DNA of 64,000 bases, from assembly GCA_028532985.1 (NCBI GenBank), contig JANCIK010000003.1, positions 196,001-260,000 of the forward strand. The letters run 5' to 3'. The DNA is from Stropharia rugosoannulata. Its lineage: Eukaryota; Basidiomycota; Agaricomycetes; Agaricales; Strophariaceae. Below the pieces are notes generated by a model. That model saw nothing but the letters and a program-made list of their open reading frames with translations, was not told where the DNA came from and made no database searches. Position 1 is the stretch's first letter, and each line of letters begins with the position of its first letter. Made by a program: the position numbers and the translations under genes. Shown here in pieces: positions 46,783-60,175 of the stretch.

Positions 46783-49700
46783 TTAGAAATCGAAAAGGAA
46801 CAACGTACCCGTGCCATCAGCGCCTCCGTTTGCGTATATCATCTGCGTGGGGTGGAATACGAAAGATGTAGCCCTTGGTATGAATGGTGAGGGGAGTCCG
46901 CGGATCGGCGGCGTTGTAAGACCAGTGGGGATATTGAACGTAGATAGCTTGTCTGAGAGCCTCAAAGATTGAACCTGGATGCGCTGTTGTCGCCAATGTG
47001 TGTGACTGATCGATGAATTACTGTGGTCCGCGTTAGCCTACATAGGGACGGAACTATGAAGGAAAGTCAACTTACGATCCAAACACGCCCGCCACTGGGT
47101 GCACGTCAAACGAAGCTAAGCCATTTGGCTGGGCTGTCCACGTCCTGCTTGCATAATCCGCACCACGAAGGTCGAACAATTTAACCAGGCCATCGACACT
47201 ATTGGGCGTTGTCAGAATCTGAGTCTGGCACAAGTCAACTAGATACCCACCTCGCAGAAACAAATTGACCGCCTAGGGTAGGATGCCAATGCACATTCTG
47301 AACCCATGATGAATGATCAGCGTAGGTGCGGACGATGGCGTCGTCGTCTTCAAGCCGACGATCAAACACTTTCACAACACCATCTGCAAAGCTAGCTAGG
47401 AATGTCTGTGACGATCCTGAGTCCGACGCGATGGAGGTGACTGGGCTATCCGCGTTCGTCGAGAGATCCTATAAAGTACGTCAGAAAAATAAAGTGGGGA
47501 ATGCGGTGTGATACACACCAATCCCTGTGTCTCGGTCTGTGCATCCCACACTTTGATAACGCGCGAGTCACCTCCGAGTAACAAGATGCCAGAAGTTTGC
47601 TTCCAATCCATTACAAGACCACTTCCCTGCCGAGTTTGGACGATCTCATTCAAGCCTCTGAATGCGCTGACCATTTGCAAAGGACCTTGGTCAAGAGTTG
47701 GGTCGTAATTTCGGAATAATCGGACAATCCCGTCAGCTAGAAGAAGCGTATTAGCCTGAAATCTCAAATCAAATAGGGAATAACGAACCTGAGCCTGTCA
47801 GAATTATGCCGCCCACGTCTTGGTTGATGATCTCCAACGAAGTGATACTTGTGCCCTTCGGATTTCCGTTGCAGAAAATGTTGAGTCGTTTACGAGTGCT
47901 CCAGTCAAAGATACTAAAAACAGTAAATACCGGCGACTTGCAAATTCGGCTTCAAATACACACCTTATCATGTCGTGTTCGTTGGCAACAGCCAGGTGCT
48001 TATCGTAAGCATGGAATGCCATAGTAAGCGGATGTCCTGCAATGGCGACCGACCCCAGAGCTCGATCCCACCTCGTCTTTTCCGCCAACGGTGCCTGGGT
48101 CTCTGTGTCTTTGACAACCTGGTCATTGCGCACTTGCCTCCATACTTGATAATTATATTGCACACTCCCTGGTTCATCAGCCTCGGCTTGCTAAATATAA
48201 ACCAAATGTGAGTGCAAGCTCCCCAAAGATACGGCGAACGCACCCTCATCTGTGGCTCCTTAAAATACTCGGCACACCAGTCAAAGAAAGTACTTTTCAA
48301 GGGCAACACATCTCGGATGCCCGTTCCCGTCCCCAAGCCCAAGATAACGCTCCCGTTTGAGTCCACAGAAAAGGTGCTGTTGCTCGGGCTCGGCAAGGCG
48401 CCAGACGACGCCGAGTGCGCATGTACGCGGTGGCCCGCCTTGCGTCGCGCGCGCAGGCGCTCCATATCCTCCTCCATTAGCGCCTCCATGACATCGCACG
48501 GCAAAAAATCCATCGGTGGGTTTTGAAGCGCTTGCGAGTGGTATGACCGCGGCGACGGGGGCGCAGTGGCTGGCCCGGACGGGGAAGCATCCTTCCCTGC
48601 GGATGGTGGGCGCGAGTAAGGCGAGGAATATTGCGCAACGTTCATATTCGGGGACGGCGGGCGGGAAACATCTGCAGCTGCCCTAGTTGTTTCCGCGTGA
48701 TGGTGGCGGTCGGGGCGGAGCGTGCTGGGTAAGATGGAGCCTGCGAGGCTGGGCGAAGCGCGCCCGTCGTCAGAGCCGCCAGAAGACGGGAACGCGATGC
48801 TCCCCGTGAAAACTTTGAGCGCATTGGCGAAAGACGATGTACGCTTGAGCGTGTTGGTCACGCTACCTGCGAGCGAGGTCGCCATACTATCTGTCCGGGA
48901 GATGATCGGGCGGTTATTGTCAACGGGCGGCGCGGGGAGGTAGCTGAATTGCGGCGAGGACTGCAAGGAAGAAACGCGCGTGCGGCTCGAGCCTAGCTGG
49001 GGTGAGCCACGCTTATCGCTGGGGAGTGTTGGAGGGATGTGCAGGGAGGACGATTCTAGGCGTGTGAAGGGAGATTCTAGCAGGAGAGCCATTATGTAAT
49101 CTACTATAGTCTGTGCATTTGTTGCGACCTCATTATAAGGGTCCACCGAGAGATCTAATAAGAGCACGAAGATGGTGAAGAATGAAGAAAGCAGAACCCG
49201 GTTTTCTTCTCGCATAAAGTCATCGTCCCCGAAGCGGTCGAGCCACTCAGCCACAGCTTGGTTGGTTATGTCGTCTTCATTGAAGTGTGACGAGGATGTA
49301 GAGAAATGACCATTCGTCCCAGCACGCCAGCGACGGTCTTCCTCCCAATAAATCCACGCACACACAACAAAGTACCCACGCCATTCCTTAACAAGGCAGC
49401 TAATGACAACAAGGAGCTCCTTGCGGCACATGGGACTAGCATCCTCTTTAATCGCCAGAGTCGCTCCCGTGGCAACAGCGACCTCCATCCTGAAATGGAC
49501 TCGCTCCTCGAGCTGGTGCATCGTCCCCGTCCCTCCTCCTCCATGCTTGTCAGCATTGGCAGAGCCACTCGCTCCCATGAACGTTCCTAAAGCATAGAGT
49601 GCCGCTGCCCTAACTTCTGCCGAATCATCTGACAACATGGAGATCAACTTATCCTGTGTTCCACGATCGACCCCATACACTTTAATTTCATCGTGCGCAT

Positions 49701-51882
49701 CCCACATTTGGGCAATACACAGAGCAGTCCACTGCCTGAGTAAAAAGTCGTGCTCTTCCAGGCGGTCGTAACAGTTGTCGAATACCTTCTCGTGCCAGCA
49801 CGCAGATTGTCCATGGGGGAAATCGCGGCAGATGGACGCGAGGATGAAGGAGCACATTGCTTTGTGCTCGCTGCTATTGGGGAGCTGGTCCTCATTGCGC
49901 AAACCCAGCACATTCGAAAAGTACCTGTAGCCGGAGGAATTATACAGATCTGTCTGCACAGACGAGTCCACTGCAAGTATGCGGGACCAGATGAAAATGA
50001 GAACCGGACGTAAATCAGGTCCCGCAGCTTGTAAAAGCTTGGAAATGTACGGGAAAATACCAATAGTGAGGACGAGGTGAACTGCCCACGGCCCAAGATC
50101 TACGAATTGGGACAGGAGAATAAGCGCGCGTAGCCGATGCGGCTGCGAGAGCAGAACCTGCAGTACAATTGGCAGTTGGTCAGGGGGCTTTCGCGGAACA
50201 AGATGCTGCCCTGGAGATGTCGCGTTATTCGCAACATCGTTGGTTTCCGGTGTGCTGACATCAGTTGGTTGAGGGGGCAGCGACAGTGGGCCTTTCTTAG
50301 TCAAAGCAGATCCTCCTCGAGAAATCCATACCTCAAATGCTGTGAGCTGATCGGCGAAAAAGCGACTGGGGGTGTACGGGCCTGTTTTCCTGGGGACTGG
50401 GTTGTCTCCGTCCGGACGGGTCTGGCCTATGCGGCCTGGGGGCAAAACACTTGTTGAACTCGGGGTGACGGGAATACCTAATACTCCGGTTGCATCTTTG
50501 ACCATTCCCAGCAGCGTGGGGAGCTGGCGGAGGCAAGTGTCTACTGCGAGATCCCAAGTCGCCCAAAGGGGATGTGTGTTGGTGGGAGGGAGGGGAGGCC
50601 AGGTGTGTGGTGTGCAATGATAGTTTTTCATTATGCGTTCCGCAAGCAAAAAATTACGGAAAAGGGAGGCAATGAGCAAGTCGCAGCGGTACAGGCGCGT
50701 AAATACGTCCCTCGAAAATGTCGTCCAAGCAATGGTGTCTGTGACAGCGGTGAAGATCCAGTTGAGCTCTCCCAGGGGAGTCCGTCGATCTTTGAGGTCG
50801 CCGGGAAGCTGCATCACCATATCGGCGGTAATATTATTTGGCAGCTGGTGATTCATGATGAAAAATCTAAGTGCAATATCGAGGGGTGAGGTTAGACAAG
50901 CGGTAAAAAGATCAGCTGGGAGTTCTGGACAGGTGGGGAGAGTTTCGTTGGCACCACAGGCTGCTAGCTGGAGGGAGTTCATCATAGGCTGGTATCCTTC
51001 GACCCCCTGGACCCGCGCCTCCTGGTCGCGTCGCTGGCCGTAAGCATTGAAATTTGTCAACAAATTACCTGCTGCAGAGCAGTCCCAGATGTAGACGCCT
51101 GGTGAGCCAAGCCATCCCTGGACCTCCTGGAGGGAGACAGGGATGTACTGGGTGTAGTTTCTGTTGAAGCACCAGAGCTCACCGCTGGTGGTAGGCTTGG
51201 GGACGCCGTGACCGTTGTAGTAAAAGAGGATGGCGTCCTCCTTTGCCGATTTGCGCAAGGTCTGGCAAAAGCGCCTGAGATCCTCGAGCGATGGATCGAG
51301 GATGGGCTTGTATGAAATCTTCTGGCTAAGGCCCTCAAACTGGTGCTGAAGGTTGGAGCCGATTGCCTCAAGGGCCTTGTGGGAGGGCATGGTGTGTGGA
51401 TCGACCCAGCACTCGAGGACCGCGCAAGGGTTGGTTTTGACGACATCTGGAGGTTCGACGTCGATGTTGAGGCAGATGACGAGGGCTGCTGTCGCGGTTT
51501 TGAGCTTCCCTGGCGCCGCGCCGCGCCATGCGAGGTTCTTTGTGGACCAGTGGGGGTCGGGGGTGGGGTTGCCGCAGGTGAGATGGCGCTTTGCGGACCA
51601 GTAGGGGACGGGGGGCGCAGGTTCGGGGGTAGTCTCTATTGAGGCGCTGATTCTGCCCTCTGGGCTGCGATGACCGTTGGCTGCGCGATAGTGGCGGGAG
51701 TGGGAGACGGAGGAGGGATCTGAGCGCGATGTTGAGCGGTAGTCCCGTTCTGTGTCCGAGTCTGAGCTGCGGCGTCTGCTGCTGCTGGGGGCATGGCGGG
51801 GCCAGGGGCGTGAGTCTGTGGGGGGTTGGCGTTGGCGAAGCTGGGGATGGGAGGAGGGAAGACGTACTGGTGTTTCCTGCAT
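46783..51882 (-). CDS. KOG1: Raptor/KOG1, TORC1 scaffold
   Basis: Seven exons (51882-48244, 48190-47964, 47913-47789, 47736-47519, 47468-47251, 47198-47076, 47020-46783) give about 1595 residues. After a disordered N-terminus come PYWSAKRHLTCGNP and the RNC/caspase-like domain (ALVICLNIDVEPPDVVKTNPCAVLECWVDP, FYYNGHGVPKPTTSGELW, VYIWDCSAAGNLL). HEAT-type repeats follow (QPHRLRALILLSQFVDLGPWAVHL...). A long Ser/Pro-rich linker holds TSSFANALK and RPPSPNMN. The C-terminal WD40 propeller spans six small exons (AIAGHPLTMAFHAYDKHLAVAN, then WHPTLGGQFVSAS, then TSFVFHPTQMIYANGGADG). Raptor brings substrates to TOR kinase in nutrient signalling. The 1213-codon first exon is exceptionally long for this window. 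Confidence 0.95.
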
Positions 51883-51959
51883 TTCCTGGAGGCCCGTTGT
51901 TCATGGCTACATGCGAGGAGGAGAGGGTGACACCGGTCACGCCCTCTCTTTTCTCTCCC
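51883..51959. promoter_or_regulatory. ultra-short head-to-head interval between Raptor and dynactin
   Basis: The Raptor start at 51882 and the dynactin start at 51960 are 77 bp apart, or 20 bp if dynactin begins at the in-frame Met at 51903. Core promoters or 5' leaders must overlap the neighbouring gene. Confidence 0.55.
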
Positions 51960-54900
51960 ATGTCGTCAGACAGCACGCTGCCCGACCCCCCGCTCGGCGC
52001 AATCGTCACCACCTCCTCTGGCAGGGGCGTCGTCCGCTTCAAGGGGCCCACCTCCTTCAGCACCGGCAAGTGGTTTGGCGTCGAGCTCGACGACAACTCT
52101 GGCAAGAACGACGGCTCTGTCAACGGCGTCCCTTACTTCACCTGCGAGCAGGGCTATGGTATCTTCATACGCGCCAGTGCCATTAGGGCTGTTCACGGCT
52201 TGGAGCGCGATACTGCGCCCCCGCCCCAGGTGTGTGCGCACGGGCCACCTGTGTTGATCTCCGCCGCTCATCGTTGACCCACACAGCGACCAGCCCCGGC
52301 TTCCCGCCCGACGCCTGGCCACCAGCGCGTCCCCAGCACCAGTACCAGTACCCTCCTCCGCCCTGGTCCGTCTTCTGCGCGCGGCCCGCCGTCGTCGAGC
52401 GGGTCCGCAGCCTCCACCCGTTCTGCCAGCCCCGCAAAGCCGTCCATCGCGACCGCCACCCTTGCCCCTAGTTCCAGCTCGTCTAGCACCGCCGCTCTCG
52501 GCCGCTCCTCTTCCACCCGCGCGTCTCCCACAAAGCCTGGCCTGTCCGCCATCCGCAGGCCGTCCGCCACTAGCAGTCGCGCCCCGCCCGCACAGGACTC
52601 GCCCCTCTCCCCACCTGCCGCTAGCCGGGGCGCGTCCGCCCCTACGCACGCAAAGCGGGCATCGCTCTCGATGTCTATAAGCGCGTCTGCTGGTGGGACG
52701 ATTCCCCCAAGGCGAACCTCTTCACCGCTTAGCCAGGCTCCAATACAGGCTACGGCATCCCAGCCAGCTCCCCGACCATCCTCGCGCCTCTCCTCCCAGC
52801 CCTCGTTACTCCCAGCTGAGGTCCAGGTATTATCTTTGTTGCATCGCAAAAAATAATACTAAAATTGCTATAGATGCCACCCCCACCCCCACCTGCTCCC
52901 ATAGCAGACGAAACAGAGCTACACGAGCTGCGCGCCAAGATTCGTGTGCTCGAAGCGAAGCGCGCGGACGACTCCCGACACGTGCGCGAGCTGGAGACGC
53001 GCCTCTCCGACGCCGAAGCCTTCGTTGCTCTGCGCCCCAAACTTCAAGCAAAGCTCAATCAACTGCAGACTGACCTCATCGCGACCAAGCGTGAGTTGGC
53101 GGACGCCCAGCAGATCTCACAGCTCGCAGAAGGCCGCGTGATCGATGCGCAGGAGCAGCTTGAGATGGTCCTACTTGACAAGGAGGTTGCGGAGGAGCGA
53201 GCTGAGCTGGCAGAGACAGAGCTTGAAGATGTTAAAGAGAAGCTGGCCATTCTCGAGGTGGAAGTAGACGTGCTCAAAGAAGGTGCGCGCCCTACTGCCT
53301 TTGCGAGGGTGATACTGACGCATATATCCAGAGGGACATATCGCCGCAGACAATCCCGTGGCGAAAGATTCACTCGCATACATACAGCTTGAAAAACAGA
53401 ACGAACGCCTCAAGGAGGCTCTTATCAAGTGTGTATTACTCCTCCCTTATCTTCTCTGCACCAAACAAATTCTAAACTCTTTAGGCTTCGAGACATGTCC
53501 CAAGAAACGGAACAAGACCAGCGCAGGCGCATATCAGAGATGGAGCGAGATGTTTCAGAATTCGAGTCTCTGCAAGGTAGCTATAACCCTCTTTTACCTG
53601 GCACTAAACTAACTCATCCACCAGCCCAATATGACGAAACGTCGATCAAGCTTAGCAACGCTGAGGTCCAGATCGAGGATCTCAAGTTGCAGCTCGACGA
53701 CGCGCTCGGGGCAGAGGACATGCTTGTACAACTAACCGAACGTAATCTAATGCTCGGCGAGGTATACAAATATCTTTTGTATTTGTTCCATATTAACTGT
53801 CAGTATTACAGAAAATTGAAGAAATGAGGATTACAATCGAAGACCTCGAGTCACTTAAAGAGCTTTCGGATGAACTGGAAGAAAATCACGTAGAAACCGA
53901 AAAGCAGTTACACGAAGATATCCGTATGTTCTTTCCGAAGTCTTTTATGCATCATACTCACTGCGCGCAGAGGCAAAGGAGATGCAGATCCGGGAACATG
54001 CGCGCCGCATCGAACAGCTGGAGGAGACGTGCACGGATTACGAAAACACAATCACCCAGTTCCGCGAGCTGGTCATGCAGTTGCAAACGTGAGTCCTTCC
54101 CTAATGGTAAACAACATTATACTGATATAATTTAGGGAGCTCGACCAGTTGCGCACGCAGACCCAGACAGCGCAGACCGAGTCGGCAACCGCGGCGTCTC
54201 AAGCAGCGAACGTCATGTCGCTCAACATCAAGCTCCAGTCATCGGCGCAGAAGAACCAAGCACGCACTATCGATCTCGAGGTGAAGAGCATCGAGGCGAA
54301 AGAGTGTCGCGAGCTGCTAAATATTGTCCAAGTATGTCTCCATCTCAAAAGCTGTTTACCGTGTTAACTTTGAGAACAGCCGTATCTGCCCCAACTGTAT
54401 GTCGAGTCCGACTGGGACGCGACAAGCTGCTACTTGTTCTTCCGCCGAATGGCTTACAAGGCTGGCCTGATCAACACCGTTGTGGCGCAGATGCACAACC
54501 TGCCCGAGGCGCTCAACGGCGATGTGTCAGACGTTCTTGTCGGCGTGTGCGAGGTATGTGCTTCTATTACCGTATAGATTAAACCTGACATTGTCAAGAT
54601 GCGCGGTCGTATTACTGGGCTCGCCACACTATGCAAACGCTTCGCTGCCGTGCTTAGACATTGCGATGTCGAGGCATTCTTGAACATCGGCCGTCTGTTC
54701 CCCGAGATCGCACCGCTCGAAAAGCGCATCGACATGCACATTGACTTGCTCCGACGCGACGAGTTCCGCGACATGGAGTGCGTAAGCGACATCGCCAAGA
54801 TCCAAGCACAATTCGAGCATCTTGCCGAGACATACTTTGACGGATTCGACACGGACCTGGCAGAGCGTGAGCTCGGTTACATTGCCGCGTTTGACCACGA

Positions 54901-56429
54901 CCTGGACATGTTCGCCGCCTCCCTCAGTCTCACACGCACGTCGGTTGCTGGGCTGATTGGCGAGGATGACGTGGAGGTTGAGATGGGCGGGTATGATGTC
55001 GAGGCTGAGCTGTTTGCGCCTATTAGTGCACTGCTTGGGCGCTGCAAGAGTGCGAAGACGGCGTCGAGAAGGATGATGAAGCGCCTCGAGGAGCTGGCGC
55101 AGGAAGGGGCAGCCGTAAAGCCGCACGTGGTGCCGCAGATGAAAGCGATGAGCAATCACATTTCTGAGCTGGTGGACTTTGGTATTACGGTGCGTTCTTC
55201 TACTGTCTAAATTCTGGCAGCGAAGCTTACGGATTGTATAGTTGGCGCAGCAGGTGATGCCGCACTTGCGGGACGCACGCGCGTCGAAGACAGCGTTCCA
55301 GTTGCCGACCGTGTTGGCTGTGATGAAGCAGGCTGCGACTGGAACTGTAGCAAAGGACATGAAGCCCGGTGCCTCTCCTTGGGAGGCGATCAACGACGCC
55401 GTGTCCCAGTTGATCGAGGAAAGCAGCAAGTTAATTCAGCCGCTCATGGAGGCAGAGAACGTGCTGAAGAGTATGTCCTATCCTTCCATTCTGTGCTAGT
55501 ACTGATGAGTCTACAGTCAGCGGCACTGCGCCGTGGGTGGCGCGCATTAGCGAGATCAAGGCTGCACTAGCCGTGAACGTCGAGGCGGAGCGCAAGGTGG
55601 CTACGCTGACAGATGAGATGCAAGGCTTGGCCCGTACGCTTCGTGCTAAGGAGCAGACGGTGCAGGAGGCTGGCGTGAAGATCGAGCTGATGGAGCGCCG
55701 TCTGGAGGCGGTGAGGAAACAAGCCGAGACAATCAGCGAGCTCGAGGGCGAGCTTGTGAAGGCCAGGAAACAAGAGCGTGCCTACGAGGAAGCAATGGAG
55801 CAACTACAGACGGACCTGGATGGTCTGGAGCAAGAAAACGCAAAGTTGAAGACGATGACGGCCGGACAGGAGCGCCAGGCTGGTGGGCCGCAGGCTGTGG
55901 AGCCAGAGAACGTGCCTATTGAGGGCAGCCTGGAGACGACGCACTTGGTCGAGCAGGTACGTATTGCACATTCAAGTGTGAACCTTTCTAATAAATATTT
56001 CAGATTGAGGCGCTTCGCGGAACGGTGCGGTTCTTGCGCACGGAGAATTCGTACCTGAAAGGATACGATCTGCTGAAAGAAATCGAAGAGCTGCCGCCGC
56101 TTGTGGTGCCGCGGGAACGGGCGCCTACACCGCCCCTTGCTCCCTCGGGGCTTTCTGACACGGACGAGTCTGAGCCCGATGAGGGATTGTCACTGGCCGC
56201 GCTGCGGACAGAAACGAAGCGGCTGTACCGGGACGTGCTGCGGTACTCGTCGGCGCCGCGGGTGGTCGACCTGGGCAAGCTGAACGAGAAGCGGGCTGCT
56301 GCGGGCGGCGGGAAGGTGTGGGTGCGGCGGGCTGAACAGCCTGGCACGCAAGTGCTGATGCGCCGGCAGGAGGGGACGCGGCTGCAACGCCGCGTGAGCG
56401 AGCTCGTCGCGCGCACGCGCGATTTGTAA
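51960..56429 (+). CDS. dynactin subunit p150Glued
   Basis: Fourteen exons (first ending 52229, then 52287-52826, 52874-53282, 53332-53428, 53485-53576, 53625-53761, 53812-53923, 53971-54088, 54136-54331, 54380-54553, 54599-55189, 55242-55470, 55517-55956, 56004-56429) give about 1276 residues. The N-terminal CAP-Gly domain has FKGPTSFSTGKWFGVELDD and GKNDGSVNGVPYFTC, the microtubule and EB1-binding motif. A Ser/Pro-rich basic linker comes next, then a long coiled coil, then the conserved dynactin domain (YLPQLYVESDWDATSCYLFFRRMAYKAGLI), and a second coiled coil near the end (EAERKVATLTDEMQ...). It links cytoplasmic dynein to microtubules and cargo. An upstream in-frame Met at 51903 would add 19 residues; I chose 51960 because it leaves room for a promoter. 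Confidence 0.93.
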
Positions 56430-57376
56430 AAGTATGGGCGGGTGTTCCTAATTTTTATATACCACTGATATGATATATCTACGAGCGACACGGGTAATGT
56501 ATGGTAGAATAATACTGGGCTTAAAAGGAAATGGATATAAGTTTCAAGTTATAAACCTGTACCGTTGACTGAATAAAATTTAGAGCAACCGTTTATATAA
56601 ATGGTCGTTGCGTTAACTTTGAATTCCCCTAATGTTGCGTTAATGGTCAGTTCAAGATCATTTCTCTACTATTTGAACGCACTTTCCTGCACTTAAACTC
56701 AGGCAGAACCCAGCTAAGCGAGGGAGCGGCGAGCAAAGCTCAGCGCGCATCTATCATTACTTTTATCCAGTTCTTCAGGATTACAATCTTAAATTATATA
56801 ATTTTAACAATAAATGCTCAACCAAAGGGAGGCAGATAAAAGTAAAAGCGGGGCAGAGCCTGGTAGAACTTCTAAGTACAGTAGCGGGCTTCGTCTGGCT
56901 GTACAAATAGGTCGTATTCCTATGATGATTTCATATGGTCTTTGTCAGGGGGAGCATGGACCTTCCAAAGGTAGAACAAGGACAAGGCAAGCATCAACTG
57001 AACGGACAGAATGTTATTCAGATTCATTCAATATTCACCATCAACATTGAGCGAATAACCCTTGAAGCTTCAGATCAAGGTCGCGACTGTAGGAAAGTGT
57101 ACACGGTAGGGAGGCGGTAACTTAAATAACACGTTCACTACTTGGACCCGAATCAGGGCAGTTCCCAGGAATCGGTCATGCAATAAAAACAAAGCAACAG
57201 AGATACGTATTCAGGAAAATACAAAAAGTGCTATGTGGATTAGATTAGATTGCGAGTTTGATTCACGATGATGCGATGATCTCGATAACCATTTGCGGAG
57301 ATCTCGTACCAGAGTTCAAATCCTTTCTCCCATTCTCCACCTCTCCACCACCCCACCACCCCACCAAACCCACAAT
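56430..57376. other. intergenic, nothing recognised
   Basis: AT-rich sequence between dynactin and adenosine kinase. The pyrimidine- and CCACC-rich run just before 57377 is probably the adenosine kinase core promoter or leader. Confidence 0.4.
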
Positions 57377-58621
57377 ATGTCGTACTCTCTCTTCTGCATG
57401 GGCAACCCCCTGCTCGACATGCAGGTGCGCGATGGCGAGGCGCTCCTGGAGAAGTACAAGCTCAAGGCGAACGACGCCATCCTCGCTGACGAGACCCAGG
57501 CCGCGATGTGAGCCACAGACGGCCTCGGCCTGTATAGTATGAGCTAACATGTATGTACCGTTAGCTACGACGACCTCGTCGCGAACCACAAGGTGACTTA
57601 CGTCGCCGGTGGCGCCGCGCAGAATGCTGCCCGCGGAGCTGCGGTGAGTCGTCTGATTACACATCTTATCTCAGTGACTGATAACATTCGTTGTGTGTAG
57701 TACGTCCTGCCCGCTGGCTCGGTCGTGTACACTGGTGCTGTCGGGGACGACGAGCTCGCTGAGCAGCTCAAGGCCGCGAACAAGCGCGAGGGCCTCGACG
57801 AGGTGTACCAGGTGAAGAAGGGCGAGAAGACCGGCGCCTGCGCGGTCGTCATCACCGGGCACGATCGGTAAGTGCTCCTTGCGTGTATCTATTTGTGACT
57901 GACGGGTTACCCCCCAGCTCGCTCGTTACCACGCTCCGCGTCGCTGAAAAGTTCGAAAAGGCGCATCTCCTGTCGCCGACAGTCGCCCCGCTCATTGAGG
58001 GTGCCAAGTACTTCTACATCGAGGGCTACTTCCTCACACACGGCCTCGAGTCCGCGCTCGAGCTGAGCACCCGCGCATCCGCGGCGGGCAAGGTGTGTGT
58101 CTCCCATTTTTCCTGCCGTACCCCGGTCTCACTCCGCGGGGTAGACGTTCGTGTTAAACATCTCTGCGCCGTTCATCGCGCAGTTCTTCGGCGAGCAGCT
58201 GAGCCAGATCCTTCCCTACACGGATATCGTGATCGGGAACGAGGCCGAGGCTGAAGCATGGGCAACTGCCAACGGGCTCCCGGACGTGAAGGATCTCGCC
58301 GCGATCGCAAAGACGATCGCGCTCCTGCCCAAAGTCAACGCATCGCGCCCGCGCACGGTGGTGTTCACCCACGGCGCAGAGAGCACCGTCGTGCTGTCCG
58401 CTGACAAGGCCGAGGCAAAGGTGTACCCGGTTACTGCGCTGACCGATGCAGAGATTGTCGACACGAACGGTGCCGGTGATGCTTTCGCAGGTGGATTCTT
58501 GGGTGCGCTGGTCGCTGGCAAGCCGGTCGATGACGCCGTGCTCGCTGGGCACGCCCTTGCGCGTGCATGCGTGCAGCAGGTCGGGCCGCAGTACCCCTGG
58601 CCCAAGGTCAACATCCTCTAA
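57377..58621 (+). CDS. ADO1: adenosine kinase
   Basis: Five exons (57377-57507, 57565-57643, 57701-57867, 57918-58092, 58145-58621) give 342 residues, the usual length. PfkB/ribokinase-family signatures are present: the start LFCMGNPLLDM, the sugar-binding segment VAGGAAQNAARGA, and the anion-hole/catalytic motif DTNGAGDAFAGGFLGAL with the base Asp in GAGD. The C-terminal end QQVGPQYPWPKVNIL is typical. The enzyme phosphorylates adenosine to AMP with ATP, recycling adenosine from the methyl cycle. Codon use is strongly C/G-ending compared with its neighbours, suggesting high expression. The 3' flank (58690-58740) carries an imperfect direct repeat, CTTTTCAACAAGCC and CCTTTCAACAGGCT. Confidence 0.95.
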
Positions 58622-58865
58622 AGACAGAGATGAGGACGCAGGATAGCATACGTTCGTTCAACAGCAACACTAACCTACCTGCCGCGACAGGCGAGGCTTT
58701 TCAACAAGCCCGCCAAAGAGCCTTTCAACAGGCTCGGAAGTGCCGGGGTTGATTCTAGTATGTTGTACGGTGCGCGCCAGGGCGGCGCGGAAGAGTAATA
58801 CATGAATTATTAGGATGGGAGAGTATGTTACAATAAGGCACGCATAAGTGTGATTACAGGGTGCA

Positions 58866-60175
58866 TTATCCGCGACGCCGAATAAAAGATGGAGGAGACC
58901 TGAGAAAAAGATAGTTTAGATAGATGATAAGGAGGGTGCCGGTCACTACCACACGTTGTTGAACCAACCTCCTGTCCTTGGAGATACAAATCTTTCCGAA
59001 GATGTAGTACATGGGTGCTTCATTGTCCGCAAAGCCAAACCAAGATAGAAAAAGACCCCGGGAGAGAGAAAAGGTGGGCGAATTGTCAGGACGGCGGGGG
59101 CGATGCGAGGGATTCCTAAGGCAGGGTGAGCAGACAAGCAGCCTGGGAGAGCGGAAAAGGGGTACCTGTGTGAGGAGTTCTGCAGGATTGAGCATGGGCT
59201 CGCCGTCCTCTGTGAGTATATGCTCCATGGGCTCTGGCCGACGCAGATCGTCGCTCGCGCTCTCTGGCGGTTTAGATGCGGCTGCTACGGCAGCAGCAGC
59301 AGCCTCTGCTGCGCGCTTCTCCTTCTCCTTCTCCTCTTCCTCTGCTGCCTGGGCCTGCAGCAGGACAGCGCGCACGGCGGCCACGACGTCTGCGGCGGTC
59401 ATCTCGCCTGCGTCGAGCTGGGGATCAATGCAGGCCGAGAGGTCGGCGGTGCCTGGTGGGTGGGGCTGGGGCTCTGGAGGCACGGAGGAAGTGGAGGCCG
59501 AGGAGGGCGGGGGTGAGCGGCCGGTGTGGTACGCGTTGGTGTGGGGGCGGTAGTGCGGTGAGTGGTAGTAGACTGGCCATGTGGGTGGGGATGGGTCGGG
59601 CCATGGAGTGCGTACGGACGAGGTGGGGAGGCCGATGGGGACGTAGGCTGTGCGGGGTGAGCGGGGCGGGGCGCAGAGGGGGAGGCACGCACGTGTGGTG
59701 GTCGCCGTGTGGGAGCGGTAGTAGCTCGAGGGCCCGGGCTGGGGCACGGGGGTTGCGCGCTCCTTGCCCTTGAGGGACGGCGTGGCGCTGCGACTGCGGG
59801 GCTGCTCGTCGTCGGGGGGCTCGATGACAAGCCCGTTGTGTCTGTGCTCAGTCAGTTGCGGGTTTAGGGTTCTGATGGACGGCAGACCTGGACTTTTGGT
59901 GGCGGCGGAGGGCGTCTGTCTGCAGGAGATGAGCAGGCGCGTACGAGGCAGTGGAAGGGAAGTACTCTGGTGAAGCTTGCATCGCATCGGGGGCACGGGC
60001 CGTGCGGATCAGCGGGGGTTTGGCGGGGAGGAGAAAAGACATACAAGCTGGGCATGGAGTGCAGTTTGGTGGTGCGCTGGTGCCGCTTGAGGTCTGCCTC
60101 GCACACAAACTGCTTATTGCAGCCGTTCATATTGCACGGCCAGACGCCCGTCGACCCCCTCCCGTCTGCTTCACC
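58866..60175 (-). CDS. two-finger C2H2 zinc-finger protein
   Basis: Recognisable exons are about 60175-59966, 59919-59888 and 59841-59166. Finger 1 reads VWPCNMNGCNKQFVCEADLKRH, then a second His after TTKL (C-x4-C-x12-H). Finger 2 spans the intron: CPRCDASFTR joined to TDALRRHQKSRH (C-x2-C-x12-H-x4-H). A long Pro/Ser-rich region follows, then a helical acidic and Ala-rich stretch (AAEEEEKEKEKRAAEAAAA) and MEHILTEDGEPMLNPAELLTQ. It is probably a DNA-binding regulator. The true N-terminus is unresolved: the Met at 60130 would delete the first Cys, so an upstream exon joined at about 60175 is likely. The last exon between 59165 and 58866 could not be fixed, so the 3' end is provisional. Confidence 0.65.

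Noticed and set aside
51368..52123. 251-codon minus-strand frame across the Raptor and dynactin starts
   Set aside because: It is a Pro/Ser-rich shadow of the GC-rich Raptor N-terminus in another frame.
57302..57340. GAGTTCAAATCC resembling a tRNA T-arm
   Set aside because: The flanking bases do not form the T stem and no D or anticodon arm is present.
59276..59830. Long frames on both strands over the zinc-finger gene
   Set aside because: They are low-complexity shadows of the Pro/Ala-rich segment; the zinc-finger frame is the one continuous with the two fingers.
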